Origin: Gnetum montanum
Lineage: Eukaryota; Streptophyta; Gnetopsida; Gnetales; Gnetaceae
Assembly: GCA_015680685.1 (NCBI GenBank)
Contig: MNCI01011966.1
Span: forward strand, 275,078 to 339,077
Direction: 5' to 3'
Length of the DNA stretch: 64,000 nucleotides
The position numbers and the translations under genes were made by a program. The notes under the pieces were generated by a model. The model was not told the origin of the DNA and searched no databases. It was given only the letters and a program-made list of their open reading frames with translations. Numbering within the stretch: the stretch's first letter is position 1; every line of letters begins with the position of its first letter. This document shows, one piece after another, positions 33,126 through 44,765 of this stretch.

Positions 33126-34900
33126 AAAGAGATTTGCATTAGTCTTAATTATTTAGCTATTTCACTTGGAATAAAGCATAATAATTGTACCTCCTATTTT
33201 TTCAAAATGATTTAAGTGAAATAAAATAAAATGAGGTGCTATGTAAGAACTAGCCACTTGAAGATTAAAATCTTAAACCTTAACCTCTTGAAAAAAATAA
33301 TATCTAGGTATATCTCAATGGTCAAATATGGATAATATGAGTGAAGAGGGTTTGTCAATCCTCTAACATTGCACAAATAGATTTTAATCATAGAGATTAT
33401 GTAGAAGGATTATGCTTATAATCTTGATTCAAAATAAGATAGTAATTGGTAACACTTATTGCTATAAGAGAAACTATGTTTAAGCCAAATTTACAGGTAC
33501 ACCTACTGAGATTTTCTAGTCAGCCTTGTGGTTGATCAAGATGTCAAGTTATTATTCCTTACTTGCATTTTAAGATTTCTAAAATAATTAGGTATTGAAG
33601 AACCTTTAAGAAGTAATTATGTACTATATTTTACCACATTAGCATAAGAGGTTGAACTTTTAATATCTTTAACTTTGTGTTTACCTTTGTAGAACACTGT
33701 TGGAAAGACTTCATCTTGTACTATTGTTTGAAAATATAAGGGAGATTGTTGTATGCTACTATCCATAGAATCTGCATTCATGTATGATGTATGAGGTTGA
33801 GGAATCTCCATTAGGTATCCATGCTTGTTCATTGTTATTATCATGTTATACTTGTTTTTGCTGATGATGTGCATGCTCCATTCTTATACAAATTTTTGTA
33901 CATGCTTCTTGTTAAACTTTTTCATTGGTAAGTGGCAATATGATCAACTTCTTGCTTTTCCAATAATTTGGACAATTATAAACTTCATAATCTAGTTTAT
34001 GATAATAGTAGTAAGAATTTGACAAAGTTAAATATATGAGTTTATGTAAAATTAGAGGTTTTCCATTAATTAGAATCAATACAATCTAGTAAGTCTTATT
34101 GTAGATCCAATGCTATACAAATGTGTTTTGAGGGACTTGCTTGAATACCTTTCATGGAATCCACATAAGTAACCTTATTTAATTAACTTATAATATCTTA
34201 GATGAACAACATCAAACTTGAAGATAGCTTGGAAATTTAACCCAAATGGGTAGGATATCCTTACAAGTTTCTTCAAGGTTAAAATCTTCAATCCAAGGGA
34301 AGACTATAAGAAAAGTATTAGCAATGTTCTAAATTCCTTAATGAAGAACTTGTTGTAACTATTTAGGAGTATCAAATGAAAATTGAAAATAGAATTTGAA
34401 CATGCATATAATTTATTTTTCTAGGAGTTCATTACATAGAGATCTAGTTATTAAAAACAATTAGAGGAGAAATGAGATTATTAAAACAACCTATTGAGGT
34501 ATTCTTAGAAAAATTTCCAAAAACTAAATCATAAATTGAGCAAGACTAAAAATTGCAATTTCTTATTACTAGGGCTATACTATGACTTTCAACATTAACA
34601 CCAATTGAACCATTGGTGTTTTCTCACTAAAAATGTCTTAAGAAGGCTAAGATTGATCATGTAAATTTGAATTTGTAGAATCTCTTGAAGCAATATTTGC
34701 ATTCTTCATAATTCTTAATTTTTGAAAAGCCTTTGGTACCTCACACAAGCCTAGAAAGAGAAGGGCTTAGTAGGTAAGCCTAGAAGGAAAGGAAGGTTGC
34801 AAGGCTTCTCCCAAATAAATAGCCCTCATTCTTCCAAGGTCTGATCATTCCTCTATACCAATTTTAGTCCCAAGCCTAGATACAAAAGAAGGTTTAGCAT
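33126..34900 (-). mobile_element. LINE 5' part: ORF1 and start of ORF2 endonuclease
   Basis: First piece of the LINE, minus strand. ORF1 remnants run from about 34900 to 33617. Near 34290 PWIEDFNLEETCKDILPIW-like residues then VKFP match the DUF4283-type domain of plant LINE ORF1 (PIWVRxP). Near 33980 a YEVYNCPNYW-like segment lies where the zinc knuckle begins. 33617-33874 is the tail (SYANVVKYS). Just beyond, near 33340, MIKIYLCNVRGLTNP is the endonuclease start (NxRGL motif), then GGTIIMLYSK by 33170. It is interrupted at about 33125. Confidence 0.8.
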
Positions 34901-35394
34901 TAGGTTGGTATCCAATTGTAAAAGCTTGCAAAATCTCATAGATGAATTATTTTTTAGATCTTACAGTTGCTAAGGTATTCCCCATATGTAATGTAAAACA
35001 ATTAGATAGGGCTAAGTTGCTATGAAACATGGGCAAGGGATTGCTAAAGAAACTGAAAATAAACAAAGATCTTGCTCCTCATAGAGGTAAATGGTAAGAA
35101 GGAACTCATGTAGCTAACCCATTTTTTGTTAGAACAAAGCTAGGATGATGATGATAATGATGAGTTGTACTCATGAGTTTAGGAAATAGAGAAAATAGCT
35201 AGACTTTGTTATAGAAAATAAATAATTATTATTAACAATATTCTAAGATATGAATAATTCATAAGAATTATTTTTTCACTAGATTATGGGTATGTAATGG
35301 CTTAGATAATAATGAAGAAGTAAAGGATTAGCTTTTTGATATGTCTTAACCAATTACCAATACAAAATTGAAGGCTAAAAAATTTCCATGTAAA
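34901..35394. other. Spacer, nothing recognised
   Basis: About 490 AT-rich bases between LINE ORF1 and an LTR fragment. No ORF, repeat or RNA gene could be supported. Confidence 0.5.
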
Positions 35395-35820
35395 TAGGAC
35401 ATATCTATGTGAAGATGTCTATATGGGGATGTCTTCTCTAGATAGGAGATATCTCCTATTTCGAGGAGACATCTTCTGTGTAGGTGCTCCATTTCGACCA
35501 AGAAATCTTCTACTTCTAGGAGATGTCTTCTTAGTTTTTGAATGTTGATTCTTGAAGCTTTCTCTTGATCACAAGAGCATCTACATTTTTCTTGTAGTTT
35601 TTGTATTCATTCATGCTCCCTTGAGTTCTAGTAGTCTTCATATCTAGCTTGTATATTCATCTTTGTTTCTTACTTGAATTTTTCATTGTAGTTCTCATCT
35701 TAAGTCTTTTACTTGAATATTTTGTTGTAGTTCTTACCTCATTGAGTACCTACAAACACATCCCACAAAATTTTATGTTCTTCATTTTCCTTAATGTTTT
35801 GACATACCAAAAGGTCAACA
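35395..35820 (-). repeat. Truncated LTR of the A/B family
   Basis: The right end reads TGTTGACCTTTTGGTATGTC on the minus strand, identical to the family LTR start. To the left are the TGCTCCCTTGAG block and an octamer array (35398-35535). The inner half (110-bp repeats, ATCCTCA end) is missing, so it is a fragment. Confidence 0.85.
35398..35535. repeat. Octamer array in the truncated LTR
   Basis: AGATGTCT, GGATGTCT, AGACATCT and one GGAGATATCTCC true palindrome within 140 bp, the same arrangement as in the full LTRs. Confidence 0.8.
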
Positions 35821-36689
35821 AGGTAGAGTATGAACCGTATACTTTCATAGGGAATATCTTATAATGGTTGGCTTCAGAGGCAACCATCCCTAACTCCACA
35901 CTTTCTATATCCTCTAAGGATCAAACTGCCGAATCTATCCCCTTATATCCTATCATGTTTGATTCAATACCAATTGTTTTAGCACACCAATATTAGCTAC
36001 CATTCCACTATGCCTCCCTATTTTCATCAAAACCTTTTGTAATCCTACCTTGTTTAGCACAATAATTACCTATGGTATGTACCATACCTTGTTGGTATAT
36101 CATATCTATATGTTCCTCCTCATCACCCTAAGCTTCACAAGCTTCTCACATTCCCTTTCCTTCCTTTATTCTTCATGTGCCAACTCAAATCTCCTTCTCC
36201 TTGTTCAATCCACTTGTAACAGTGGTCATGCAACTACTTTAGTTTATTCTGATGCTAATTGCATAGCCTTAAGCCATTCATCCTCCTTCATAACCATTAG
36301 TTCAAATATAATACCCTATAGTGATGCCCCAAGGCTTGGATCAAGCCTTCCAAATAATCCAAGATCTTACCAAAGAGCTACATAAGCTTTAGATGGTAAA
36401 AATTATAGATTTTTACCAAGATCATACCATAAGCCCTACCATTTTCCAAATCACGTTACCCATAGGCATGCCTATACCAACTTCACTAAATACATTGGTG
36501 AAAAGGATCCTAATGCACATTTGGTCACCTTCTAGTCTAAGTGCCTCCTATTGTAAGCTTTGCCTCACACAATACTATGGATCTCCGCTATGTTCCTCAA
36601 GGGGAAGGCTTCAAATTAGTATCAAACCTTACCTAGAGGTTCCATCTCTTCTCTTGAGGACTTAATAAATCAATTTTTCAACTACATTA
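35821..36689. other. Region without recognised feature
   Basis: Two overlapping plus-strand open stretches (36050-36385, 36393-36665) are Ser/Thr/Leu-rich with no motif. The opposite strand at about 36100-36330 reads a hydrophilic, Lys/Glu-rich stretch, also unidentified. I cannot choose between them. Confidence 0.4.
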
Positions 36690-38940
36690 GATGTAACTTA
36701 AAGTGAAATGAAAAATTAGACCAACTTACGAAGGTAAGATAGGGGCCACTTAAACCAATCCAAAGGTTCATTCAAAGATGGAATTTAATGCTCAACAAGA
36801 TTCTTGAGCCTATCTTTGAAACCCACTTCTTAGCTAGCTTCAAGAGAGTGGTAAATAACTTCATCAAGTCAAAGCTCTACTAGTTAGAGCTGTGATCACT
36901 AAGCCAAGCCTTGTTGCAAACTAAAAACATTGAGAAAGTAGTTGAGGTTAGTAATAATCTAGCCTATGTGGCCTATAAAAATCAACACGTAAGGAGAGAT
37001 AGGGAGAAGACTAAGTAACAACAAACAACTGTGTTTGTAGTAACAAAAGAGTCAAGATAAGAAGAAAGGTAGAGATCATTGCCATGCAATACATCTTCTA
37101 ACTCATCTTAATCATTTACTTCCTATGCTCCAAATCAATTAAGACCAAATTTTGAGCAAAAAGATTGATCAAAGTACACTAGGCTTCCCATGAAGTCCTC
37201 AGAGCTTTTAGAACAATTACTTAATGATAATCATATACAACATAAGAAACTCTCTAAGGAAGATTGCAAGAGATATGCTCATCTTTTTGAGATAGCTAGA
37301 GACCCAACAATAGTAATCAAAGATGATTCGAAATTATCAAAGTACTTCAGATTGTATAGGTTTTTCCAGTATGATCAAATGGATGATCATGATATTGATT
37401 TCTATCTAGAGTTAAAAGATGACCTCTAGAAGATGATTAACCATGGAGAGCTAATGTTGAAGAAGCCCAACCCTCGAAACTCCAATAGTAACTCATACAC
37501 TATAGCATTGTTCACAACAATAAAATGGTCTAGTCCTCCTAGAGAATCATTTATCAACAAGGTACTATCCCAACCTCAAAACAAAAAGCCTAGAGAGCCC
37601 TTCTTCATACGAGTATCACCACCACTATCCCTAAGAAAATTTTTATCATATGTACCCCACCTTCAGTGGCATCAACATCACAATTCAAAAAATGCATTAT
37701 GAACCCTTCTAATGCTAGGAAACAATTTTTTATTTAGGTTTCTTAACCTTTAATAAGAAAACTTGTGATGAACCTTAACCAATGCTTACTTATAATGGCT
37801 AACAAGTTAATGATTAATAAGGGATCATCACTATAATAGTGATCAAAAAAACATGCTACTAAAGTAATGACTAATCCCACTAAGTGTAACCAACAACAAA
37901 AGGCTTGTAAATAACCTAACCCATGAAAACCTACACCAAGATTAGCTACACCCATAGATAAGGGGCCCAAGGCATATATGTTAAAACCTAATTTAAAAAT
38001 CCTAAGAATGATGAAGGAAATTAAGATCATCAAGGTTGAAAAATCACATGTTAAGGAAAAGAATTTCCTTATAACAATGGAACAAGACAAATGATCCATG
38101 AAACAAAAGAACATGTCCTTGAACTCATACAACTTAGTGATGACTTCTCTTGCTCATAGAGATGCACTAGATCAAGTGTTAATCTCTATTTCTATGAGTT
38201 GAGACATGGCCACCAACAAATAATCAATCCACTCTGTCATTGAGTAAGCTTTGCTTAGGGAAAATAGACATAAACCTATGCTCAACTTTCATGACAATGA
38301 CATGAAGATTGATTCACAATATGGAGAAGTGCTATCTACTCCTCTCCTCATTATCATATGTATTGGCAAGTATAAGATTCATTAAATCTAGTGGATGATG
38401 GGATGATAACCAAAATGATACGATACACTATTGTTGAGAAACTAGGCTTAACTGAAACCATTTAAGAAATGACTACCTCAACACTCAAGTCCTTTAATGG
38501 ATCACAAGTAGTAGTTTGAGATTCCTTCTTCCATATATTTTGTAGTTGGGGAATAGTTTCCCACATCCACTAATTTCCTAGTGGTTGAAGAGATGCTAAG
38601 TTTTAACTTAATCTTAAGAAGACCATGGTTAGCAAAGCTTCATGTGGTCTCATTTCTTAAAGATCAAGAGATCCATTTGTTATATGAGGATGGTGAAATT
38701 TTCATTCATGGGGACAACACATGCTTACCATCTATTAACAACATCAATATTGACCAAGGTTTAGAGGTTGAATTTCAAGAGAAAACTCCCAACACACAAG
38801 TTGTGGTCATCAACAACAACAATAATGACAATAACGATATTAAGATTACTAACTCTATAGCCTTACAAGACCAACGAGAACATATGCTGCTTACCATATT
38901 GAGCAAGAAGAATGATGAGTATAAAACCATATAGAAGAGG
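36690..38940 (+). pseudogene. Ty3/gypsy gag C-terminus and protease relic
   Basis: 37190-37429 ends with KYFRLYRFFQYDQMDDHDID and FYLELKDDLxKMINHGEL, the plant Ty3 gag pattern YCxFHxxxGHxTExCxxLKxxIExLI with the Cys/His residues decayed. 38410-38510 reads VEKLGLTETI and LKSFNGSQVVV, and 38581-38934 reads LSFNLILRRPWLAKLHVV, matching the LLGRPWL segment that ends the protease. An Asn-rich tail follows. RT and LTRs are absent, so this is a 5' fragment of a Ty3 element from a lineage different from G1/G2. Confidence 0.65.
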
Positions 38941-39114
38941 TTTCTTGATATAACAAGCATGCATTAAGTAACAAATTCATTAGTAGCATCTAGTTCTTTT
39001 ATTAATAATAATGTATCTAATTTTATGATCTTGTATCATGTTTCAGTGTTCATGTTATTTTTGTATTTTCTTTCAAGATTATCTCACTCTTGCTAGAAAA
39101 TGGACAACAACTCA

Positions 39115-39243
39115 CTAAGGCATAAAACTGGCAACACCATGGCTTTCCAAGGCCTAAAAATAGTGGCCTACCAAGGCTTAAAACTTATGAAGCCATGGAC
39201 TGCTAGGGCTTAAAACTCATGGCCTCACAAGACCTAAAACTAC
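39115..39243. repeat. Short tandem repeat, unit about 27 bp
   Basis: Four to five imperfect copies of AAGGCYTAAAACTcATGGCC, for example CAAGGCTTAAAACTTATGAAGCC and GGGCTTAAAACTCATGGCC. Confidence 0.7.
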
Positions 39244-40151
39244 TGAATTTGTGATCTTCCTCTTACCTCCCTTATGTGTACATTAGGACCTATTTGTCTT
39301 ATTACATTATTCATTAATTTTGGTTTAAAACTCATGTTTGTTTTACATTTTAACTTGTTTTATCTTATTATAAAACATTAGTTTGTAGCCTCATTATTCT
39401 AACTTGTAGTCCTTATGTAAGAAATTCAAAGGATACAAAAATATAAAAGTGATGATGTCCAAAACCATGTAACCATATCATTATATTTTATTAATAAATG
39501 GTGAATAGTGTTATTCCTAAACAAATTCATGAAATAGGCCCATAGAAACATTGCAACTTGAGGATTTTTCCATTTTTTGGCACTTTATCCTAGAAAATAC
39601 AAATATGAACAAAACTGGTAATATTAAAGGAGAAAGTCATTGTAGCATTATAATAGGTTCTGATTGTGTATATATATATTTATTATTTTTTTCTTTATAA
39701 TTATGATGAAATGTGAAATACATTATAATCTTCAACCTTTATTCAAAAAACAATAAAAAGAATTCACCATCTATAAAGAAAAAAATATGGTAAGTAATGG
39801 AATATGACATCATTTTTTTCTAGAAAAGTTTTACTTTTAAATTTTTTTAGAGATTGTCTTATTGCATGCAACCCTACTAATTTGTATTTCATTATTCTTA
39901 TAAATTAAAACCAATAATACACAATTATTAAAAAATAATTGGGTGCATTAATAGGCCTATAACTTCTTGGTATCTAAATAAAAGGCTAACAAACAGATTC
40001 TGTTGGCCTTAAAATAAAAGAAGAGACTTATGAATACTTGACTCCACAACATGTCACCAAGGCTATAGGTTCAGTTCCAAGGCAAAATCAAAATGTGAAA
40101 AAGTGATTACATGTTCTAGTGAAATTTGGAATTAAGGAGTCTTACCATTTA
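39244..40151. other. AT-rich spacer, nothing recognised
   Basis: No supported gene or element; contains a short TATATATATA run near 39670. The bases up to 40151 are the left flank of the solo LTR. Confidence 0.5.
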
Positions 40152-40727
40152 TGTTACATCCCCATTTCTAAATGATGATGTTGCCTAATGAAGATGGTGT
40201 CTCTTCATAATAAGTGTTATTGTCATCTTAACAAGACCTAAAAGGGTAGTTGTGATTAAGACCCAAAAGGCCATGTTGTAATAATGGACATGTCTCTTAA
40301 GGTAACCTTTGTGGCTCTGACCAAAGGCATTTATACCCAGGGTTAGAGGTCATGCTAGGCATGGAGTGGCAGAGATGGTACAGGAAAGTCACAGGAAGCT
40401 GGGTGAAGCAGAATAGGAAGTGGACTAGCTATCCCTTATGGCTAGGTTATAGGCCTAACCATGGTGGCAGTGATGAATTGCCTCTAAGGGATAGATGCCA
40501 AAGGAAGAAAAGCCCAAGGAACACTCTTTGAGCACAATCTGGATATGCTATTCTATATTAGTAAAGCATTCTTTTCTTTGTCTTTCTACATTTTTTCTAT
40601 TATTTCCCTTATACATAATGTTGAATATCACATATATTTAGCATTTGGTATATTTTCTTCATACGCATAATGTCTAAGATATTGTATATTTGATGTTTTC
40701 CATGGCATCCGAGGATTGGATGTCACA
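40152..40727 (+). repeat. Solo LTR (576 bp) with perfect target duplication
   Basis: It begins TGTTACATCC and ends GGATGTCACA, a 10-bp terminal inverted repeat with one mismatch. ATTTA occurs directly before (40147-40151) and directly after (40728-40732). No internal retrotransposon sequence adjoins it, so it is most simply a solo LTR left by LTR-LTR recombination. The family differs from the other LTRs in the window. Orientation is not certain because no coding part remains. Confidence 0.85.
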
Positions 40728-40732
40728 ATTTA

Positions 40733-41639
40733 TTTCAAAGCCCTTCCTAATGAATAAACATTTGGGAATAAGAGTTGAAAATACTAAGAATGAAAATTTT
40801 GATTGCATTTTCAAAATTCCTTATGGAACTTTAAAATCATGATTTTTAACATTTTATTTTTTCCAAATAAACATGGAAAATGTAAGTTCTCAATGAAAAA
40901 TACAGAGTCTTCTTATGTAATATTAATTATTGTGGATTCAAATGAAATTTTATGGGAAGAATTAAAGGAAAGCAATAGTAAAGATGAAGTAAAGCAAGGT
41001 ACTATTGGTATCATTGCATGTTTAGTTACATTGTGTAGTTACCATCATCACTACTCCTCAAGATGGTAGACAAAATTTCTCAATAATTAAAGATGTAGTG
41101 AATTTAGTATGCAACAAAAATAAATAGAAAAATAAAGAAAAAATTAAAGTAACAAAATTTGGTGTAAAATATAAGGTAGGAATACATTAGAGTTGATTTC
41201 TGTAGGTGTCTTTTGAACATTAGTGAAATAGTTGGGGAGTGGGAGACTAGTAGGAGTGGCTACAGTTGAAGGAGCTATTGCCCATGTTTGTTGTGTTGCT
41301 TTTTCCATCATGCTTGATTGGGATAGTGGTTGCAATTAAAAGAGATGTTGCACCCTTACCAAAAAGAAAAAAAAATCAATATGTTGGAAGCTTATATAGG
41401 GAAACACTAGGAATAGGTTAGAAACAAAAATAGAAAATTTTCAAGGCTTCATGAATTGTAACTTTGAATTGAGTAGAAATGAAATAAGAAATTTCCTAAA
41501 TGAAATCCAAAATTTCCTAAGGCTTATTGATTGAAAAATGGTAACTGCATAGATATGATAGAAAGAAATTAAAAATTTCTGATGGCTTGACTGAAATTAG
41601 AAATGGAAATGAAATTAGAAACCACACTCATCTACTTGG
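40733..41639. other. AT-rich region, nothing recognised
   Basis: 40803-41069 (+) is open for 88 codons but has no motif. 41400-41620 has repeated GAAATTAGAAAT/AAATTTCCTAA words, a weak low-complexity tract. Confidence 0.45.
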
Positions 41640-42710
41640 CATCGATGGATATGCTGAGGCTCATTTGCCCAATGTCAATGGACCAACAGCACATCTCAGA
41701 GCTCCACAGCCACTTCACTAGCCTTGTTGTGTAGGCTTATTACCTGGATGAATGGGCCCATCATACTCTATAGTGGTGAATTCTTCAAGTTTAGGCTTTG
41801 CACTACTGTTGACTAGTGGCCGTGCAGGTGCAATGGTTGAATCTTTGAGTTGTTGGTCATTAGCATGTTGGCTTTCTAGAAAACCATGTTCACCATAGAG
41901 CCCTCTACTAGCGTGTATATGTCATTTTTCTTCATTGCATTCTGGTTAGCAAGCAACTATAGATGTTGTATTCTGTCGATGAGTAGATGTCTAGCAACAC
42001 CATCTCTAAGAATGCATTGTGAATGTCGTATTTCATAACCGTGAGATATGGTATCATAGATGTCACCAATGAGATGTGGTTAATTGACCACTTGAGTAGC
42101 CATTCAGCTAATTTTGTGTGTTTAGTAGCTTCAGCACTTGGTTTGGTCATGCTAGGCCAATGACATACTACTATGGAAATTCTTCCATGTCAGGGTGTCT
42201 AGGAGGGATTTGATGGAGCTCTTTGAGGTGCCATTGTAGCTTAGAATGGAAAGCCTTAGCAAAGTTTCCAACTTCACATTTCAATAGCATACTCTAACAA
42301 GCATGATGTGGTTAATGACATCTGTGAAAATTTTGGCATCCATGAGGTAGACATGGACAATGTTAATGTTGTTGCTGGAGCACTTGAGTATGCCACCAGA
42401 TGCCTAACTGCGTTGCATGGTTGCACTAGTAGAACTGGGTCACATAGTGGTTGATGACATTATTGTCAAAGTCCTCACTATGGAGGAGCATGTTGCCAAT
42501 AGTGGCAACCATGTCAAATTAGCCTCTTGGATCTTGGTGGAGGCTCCCTCTAGTATTGCCTCTTTGTCATTGCTGGTAGTGGATTTTTGAGAGTGCATTG
42601 TAGCGATGACTCTCTTTAATTTTTTGTTATATGATTTCATCATGTCTAACTTGACATTGTGAAAATAGATTTTAACATGTTGATAAAATTCACCCCCTCT
42701 CATTCATCAT
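41640..42710 (-). pseudogene. Unidentified decayed coding sequence
   Basis: More GC-rich than its surroundings, with protein-like minus-strand frames: 42440-42703 (FYQHVKIYFHNVKLDMMKSY, KKLKRVIATMHSQKS), 41932-42150, and near 41700-41860 a frame with LEEFTTIEYDGPIHPGNK. They follow in one direction with frameshifts between them. I do not recognise the family and see no transposon motif, so a decayed host gene or processed copy is possible. No introns or poly-A tract could be shown. Confidence 0.4.
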
Positions 42711-42820
42711 CATACTACATGAGTTTTCCTCTCAGCCAAAACTAGGTTAGATATATATATATCTATGAATTGGCTAAGATGATTTTTAGGAAGATGATGT
42801 TAACTAAGCCTGGTAACAAT

Positions 42821-43059
42821 ATAACTAAAAATGGAATCACTCATCCATCCTATGTTTATCTATCCATTTCCCAATTAATTATACCCTCTAGATCAAGTTT
42901 GTGCAAGGTATGTTTGAAACATAAATCTCTCGCATAAATAATAACTCAAAAACAATATGAATAAACAAAGACAAAACAAATTTGACTAAGAGGGTATAAC
43001 TAAATTGGGGAAGTGGGTAAAGAAATAGAGCACGGATGAGTGATTTCATTTTTAGTTAT
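42821..43059. repeat. Imperfect inverted repeat, MITE-like hairpin
   Basis: Left arm 42821-42889 (ATAACTAAAAATGG ... ATACCCTCT) pairs with right arm 42989-43059 (AGAGGGTATAAC ... TTTTTAGTTAT) over about 70 bp with some mismatches; spacer about 100 bp. Total size 240 bp fits a small non-autonomous DNA transposon. No clear target duplication was fixed. Confidence 0.65.
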
Positions 43060-43408
43060 CAGGTGCAATAGACTCCAATGGTTGAATCCAAGATGGTTCT
43101 AAGAAAAAAGGGATGAATTATTAGTGAATATTGTCGATACTTAACATTTATAGATAAAGATTGAAGGATTTTATTAAACATTAACTTTAAATGCAACTTC
43201 AGCTTCATATCATGCTATGGTTATGGAGATTTAATTGCAATACCATATTCTATTTAACCATGGCACAAAACCAATGGCATTTCATAACGAGGATTGTGCA
43301 ATTAATAGATATACAGTTTTTAAAATGGCTTAGAATATCAAGAAGCACGTTTTGGATTTATCATTTTCAAGTGGCTCTAAATATCTAGAAGCACATATCT
43401 AATGTTGT

Positions 43409-43514
43409 AATGCATGTATCAAACACTTTTGTACCCATAAACTACACAGTTTAAGCATTGGAATGCATGTATCAAACTCTTTTGAAGCCAAAAACCAGAT
43501 AATCCAAGTGTTGA
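43409..43514. repeat. 53-bp tandem duplication
   Basis: AATGCATGTATCAAAC starts at 43409 and again at 43462; the units diverge toward their ends. Confidence 0.7.
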
Positions 43515-43669
43515 AAAATGAGTTGCTGATAAATGAAGATAACTAAAAAGAATCTCAGAGAACAGTCCACATTCATCAATATTGTAGCAAACATGACATA
43601 GGTTTATATGGGCTTCATGCATACCATTACAACAAAAGTAGAGGTATAGAGCCTTCCTTATAGTTGCAA

Positions 43670-43759
43670 CAACTTTAATACCATCAAAAGATAGATTTAT
43701 TATATGAGATGTAACAACTTTAATACCATCAGAATCTAGATTTATTATATGGGATGTAA
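43670..43759. repeat. 45-bp tandem duplication
   Basis: CAACTTTAATACCATCA begins at 43670 and 43715; the two units differ at about four positions. It gives a 15-residue repeat in the long minus-strand open stretch 43419-43889, which otherwise shows no known motif. Confidence 0.85.
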
Positions 43760-43889
43760 CAATTATAATGTTAGCATAAAATTTGTGAAAGCTTATATAA
43801 TAATAATTTTGAAAAAAAAAATTGCTGGTAGTCATGTGATCTATAGGTCTATGAGAGGTCATGTAGCACCATAGTAGGGGTAGCTCCAC

Positions 43890-44315
43890 CCTGTGTCACT
43901 ACTCGTGCTATCGTTTGCTCCCACTCTTCTTTCTTCTATCACACCTGCAATTCCTGCTATTGCACCACTTATAGTCCTAGATTTTGTTGCAAAAACATTG
44001 CATTTCTACAGTGCTACTATAAAAACCCTACCTTCTTGCACATCGACACTACTCTAGTAGTCTTGTCATGTATATCAACCCCAATGTTGATGCAGCAGTT
44101 TTCGCTTGTGCCTATGCCTACATTGCTTACTCCTCCTACTACCATGCCCCACCACTACCATTTTTCCCATCGTGTGTTCCCTCAGTGTTGTCTCTACCAT
44201 CATGTTCTTTGTGATTTTGCCAATGTGCATGCCATTTTTGTCACCATTTCACAAGCCCTTATTAGCACTAGGGTCTTCTTGCCATGCCATGAAACCCTTC
44301 TTCCTACCTTGGGCT
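43890..44315. other. C-rich flank left of C2, nothing recognised
   Basis: Pyrimidine- and C-richer than its neighbours, with plus-strand open stretches (44036-44320, 44106-44420) that run into the LTR. The same composition continues right of the element at 50133-50280, consistent with one interrupted region. Confidence 0.5.
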
Positions 44316-44722
44316 TGTAACACCTGTTTATGCATTGACGTGGCCTCCATATCTGTTGATGCTTATACACGTTGGCATAACACATTTTTGCATTGTCGTT
44401 TGGGTAGCGTCCACATCTAAATATGGTTTTGGGTCTCTTATTTTTCAATTTTTCTCTCATGGCAACCGATTTTGTGGCCTATAAATTTGTTCTTGATGGG
44501 AGAACAAAGGCATCCTGAATCATAGCAGGATTGTAGTTTAGGTCCCTTTCATAGCTGCTTGGAGGTTGTAGACACCATTGTTGTAGAGCACCCATGTGAA
44601 AGAAGAATCTAAACAAGATTAATCAAAGGCATCAATGGATGGAGGTTAGTTCCATTTGTTTTTGCATTCTGTACTTTAATTACCTGTGCAATCTAGTTTT
44701 TCTACACAATTATTTTCTTACA
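44316..44722 (+). repeat. 5' LTR of C2 (407 bp)
   Basis: TGTAACAC to TTCTTACA, giving TGTAA/TTACA ends. It is followed after two bases by the PBS. Confidence 0.93.
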
Positions 44723-44724
44723 TT

Positions 44725-44740
44725 TGGTATCAGGGCATTA
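44725..44740 (+). promoter_or_regulatory. Primer binding site of C2
   Basis: TGGTATCAGGGCATTA, one base from the TGGTATCAGAGC start typical for initiator-Met tRNA priming in copia elements. Confidence 0.88.
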
Positions 44741-44765
44741 GATCTCTATCTTGGTGCATTTTGAC

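Noticed and set aside
36050-36665. Plus-strand Ser/Leu-rich open stretches as secreted proteins
   Set aside because: No recognisable signal peptide pattern or family, and the opposite strand looks equally protein-like.
37743-38132. 129-codon minus-strand open stretch with hydrophobic runs
   Set aside because: Antisense to the plus-strand Ty3 gag/protease relic; composition explained by the opposite strand.
43419-43889. 156-codon minus-strand open stretch as a gene
   Set aside because: No motif, and its internal repeat comes from a small tandem DNA duplication; could be chance in AT-rich sequence.
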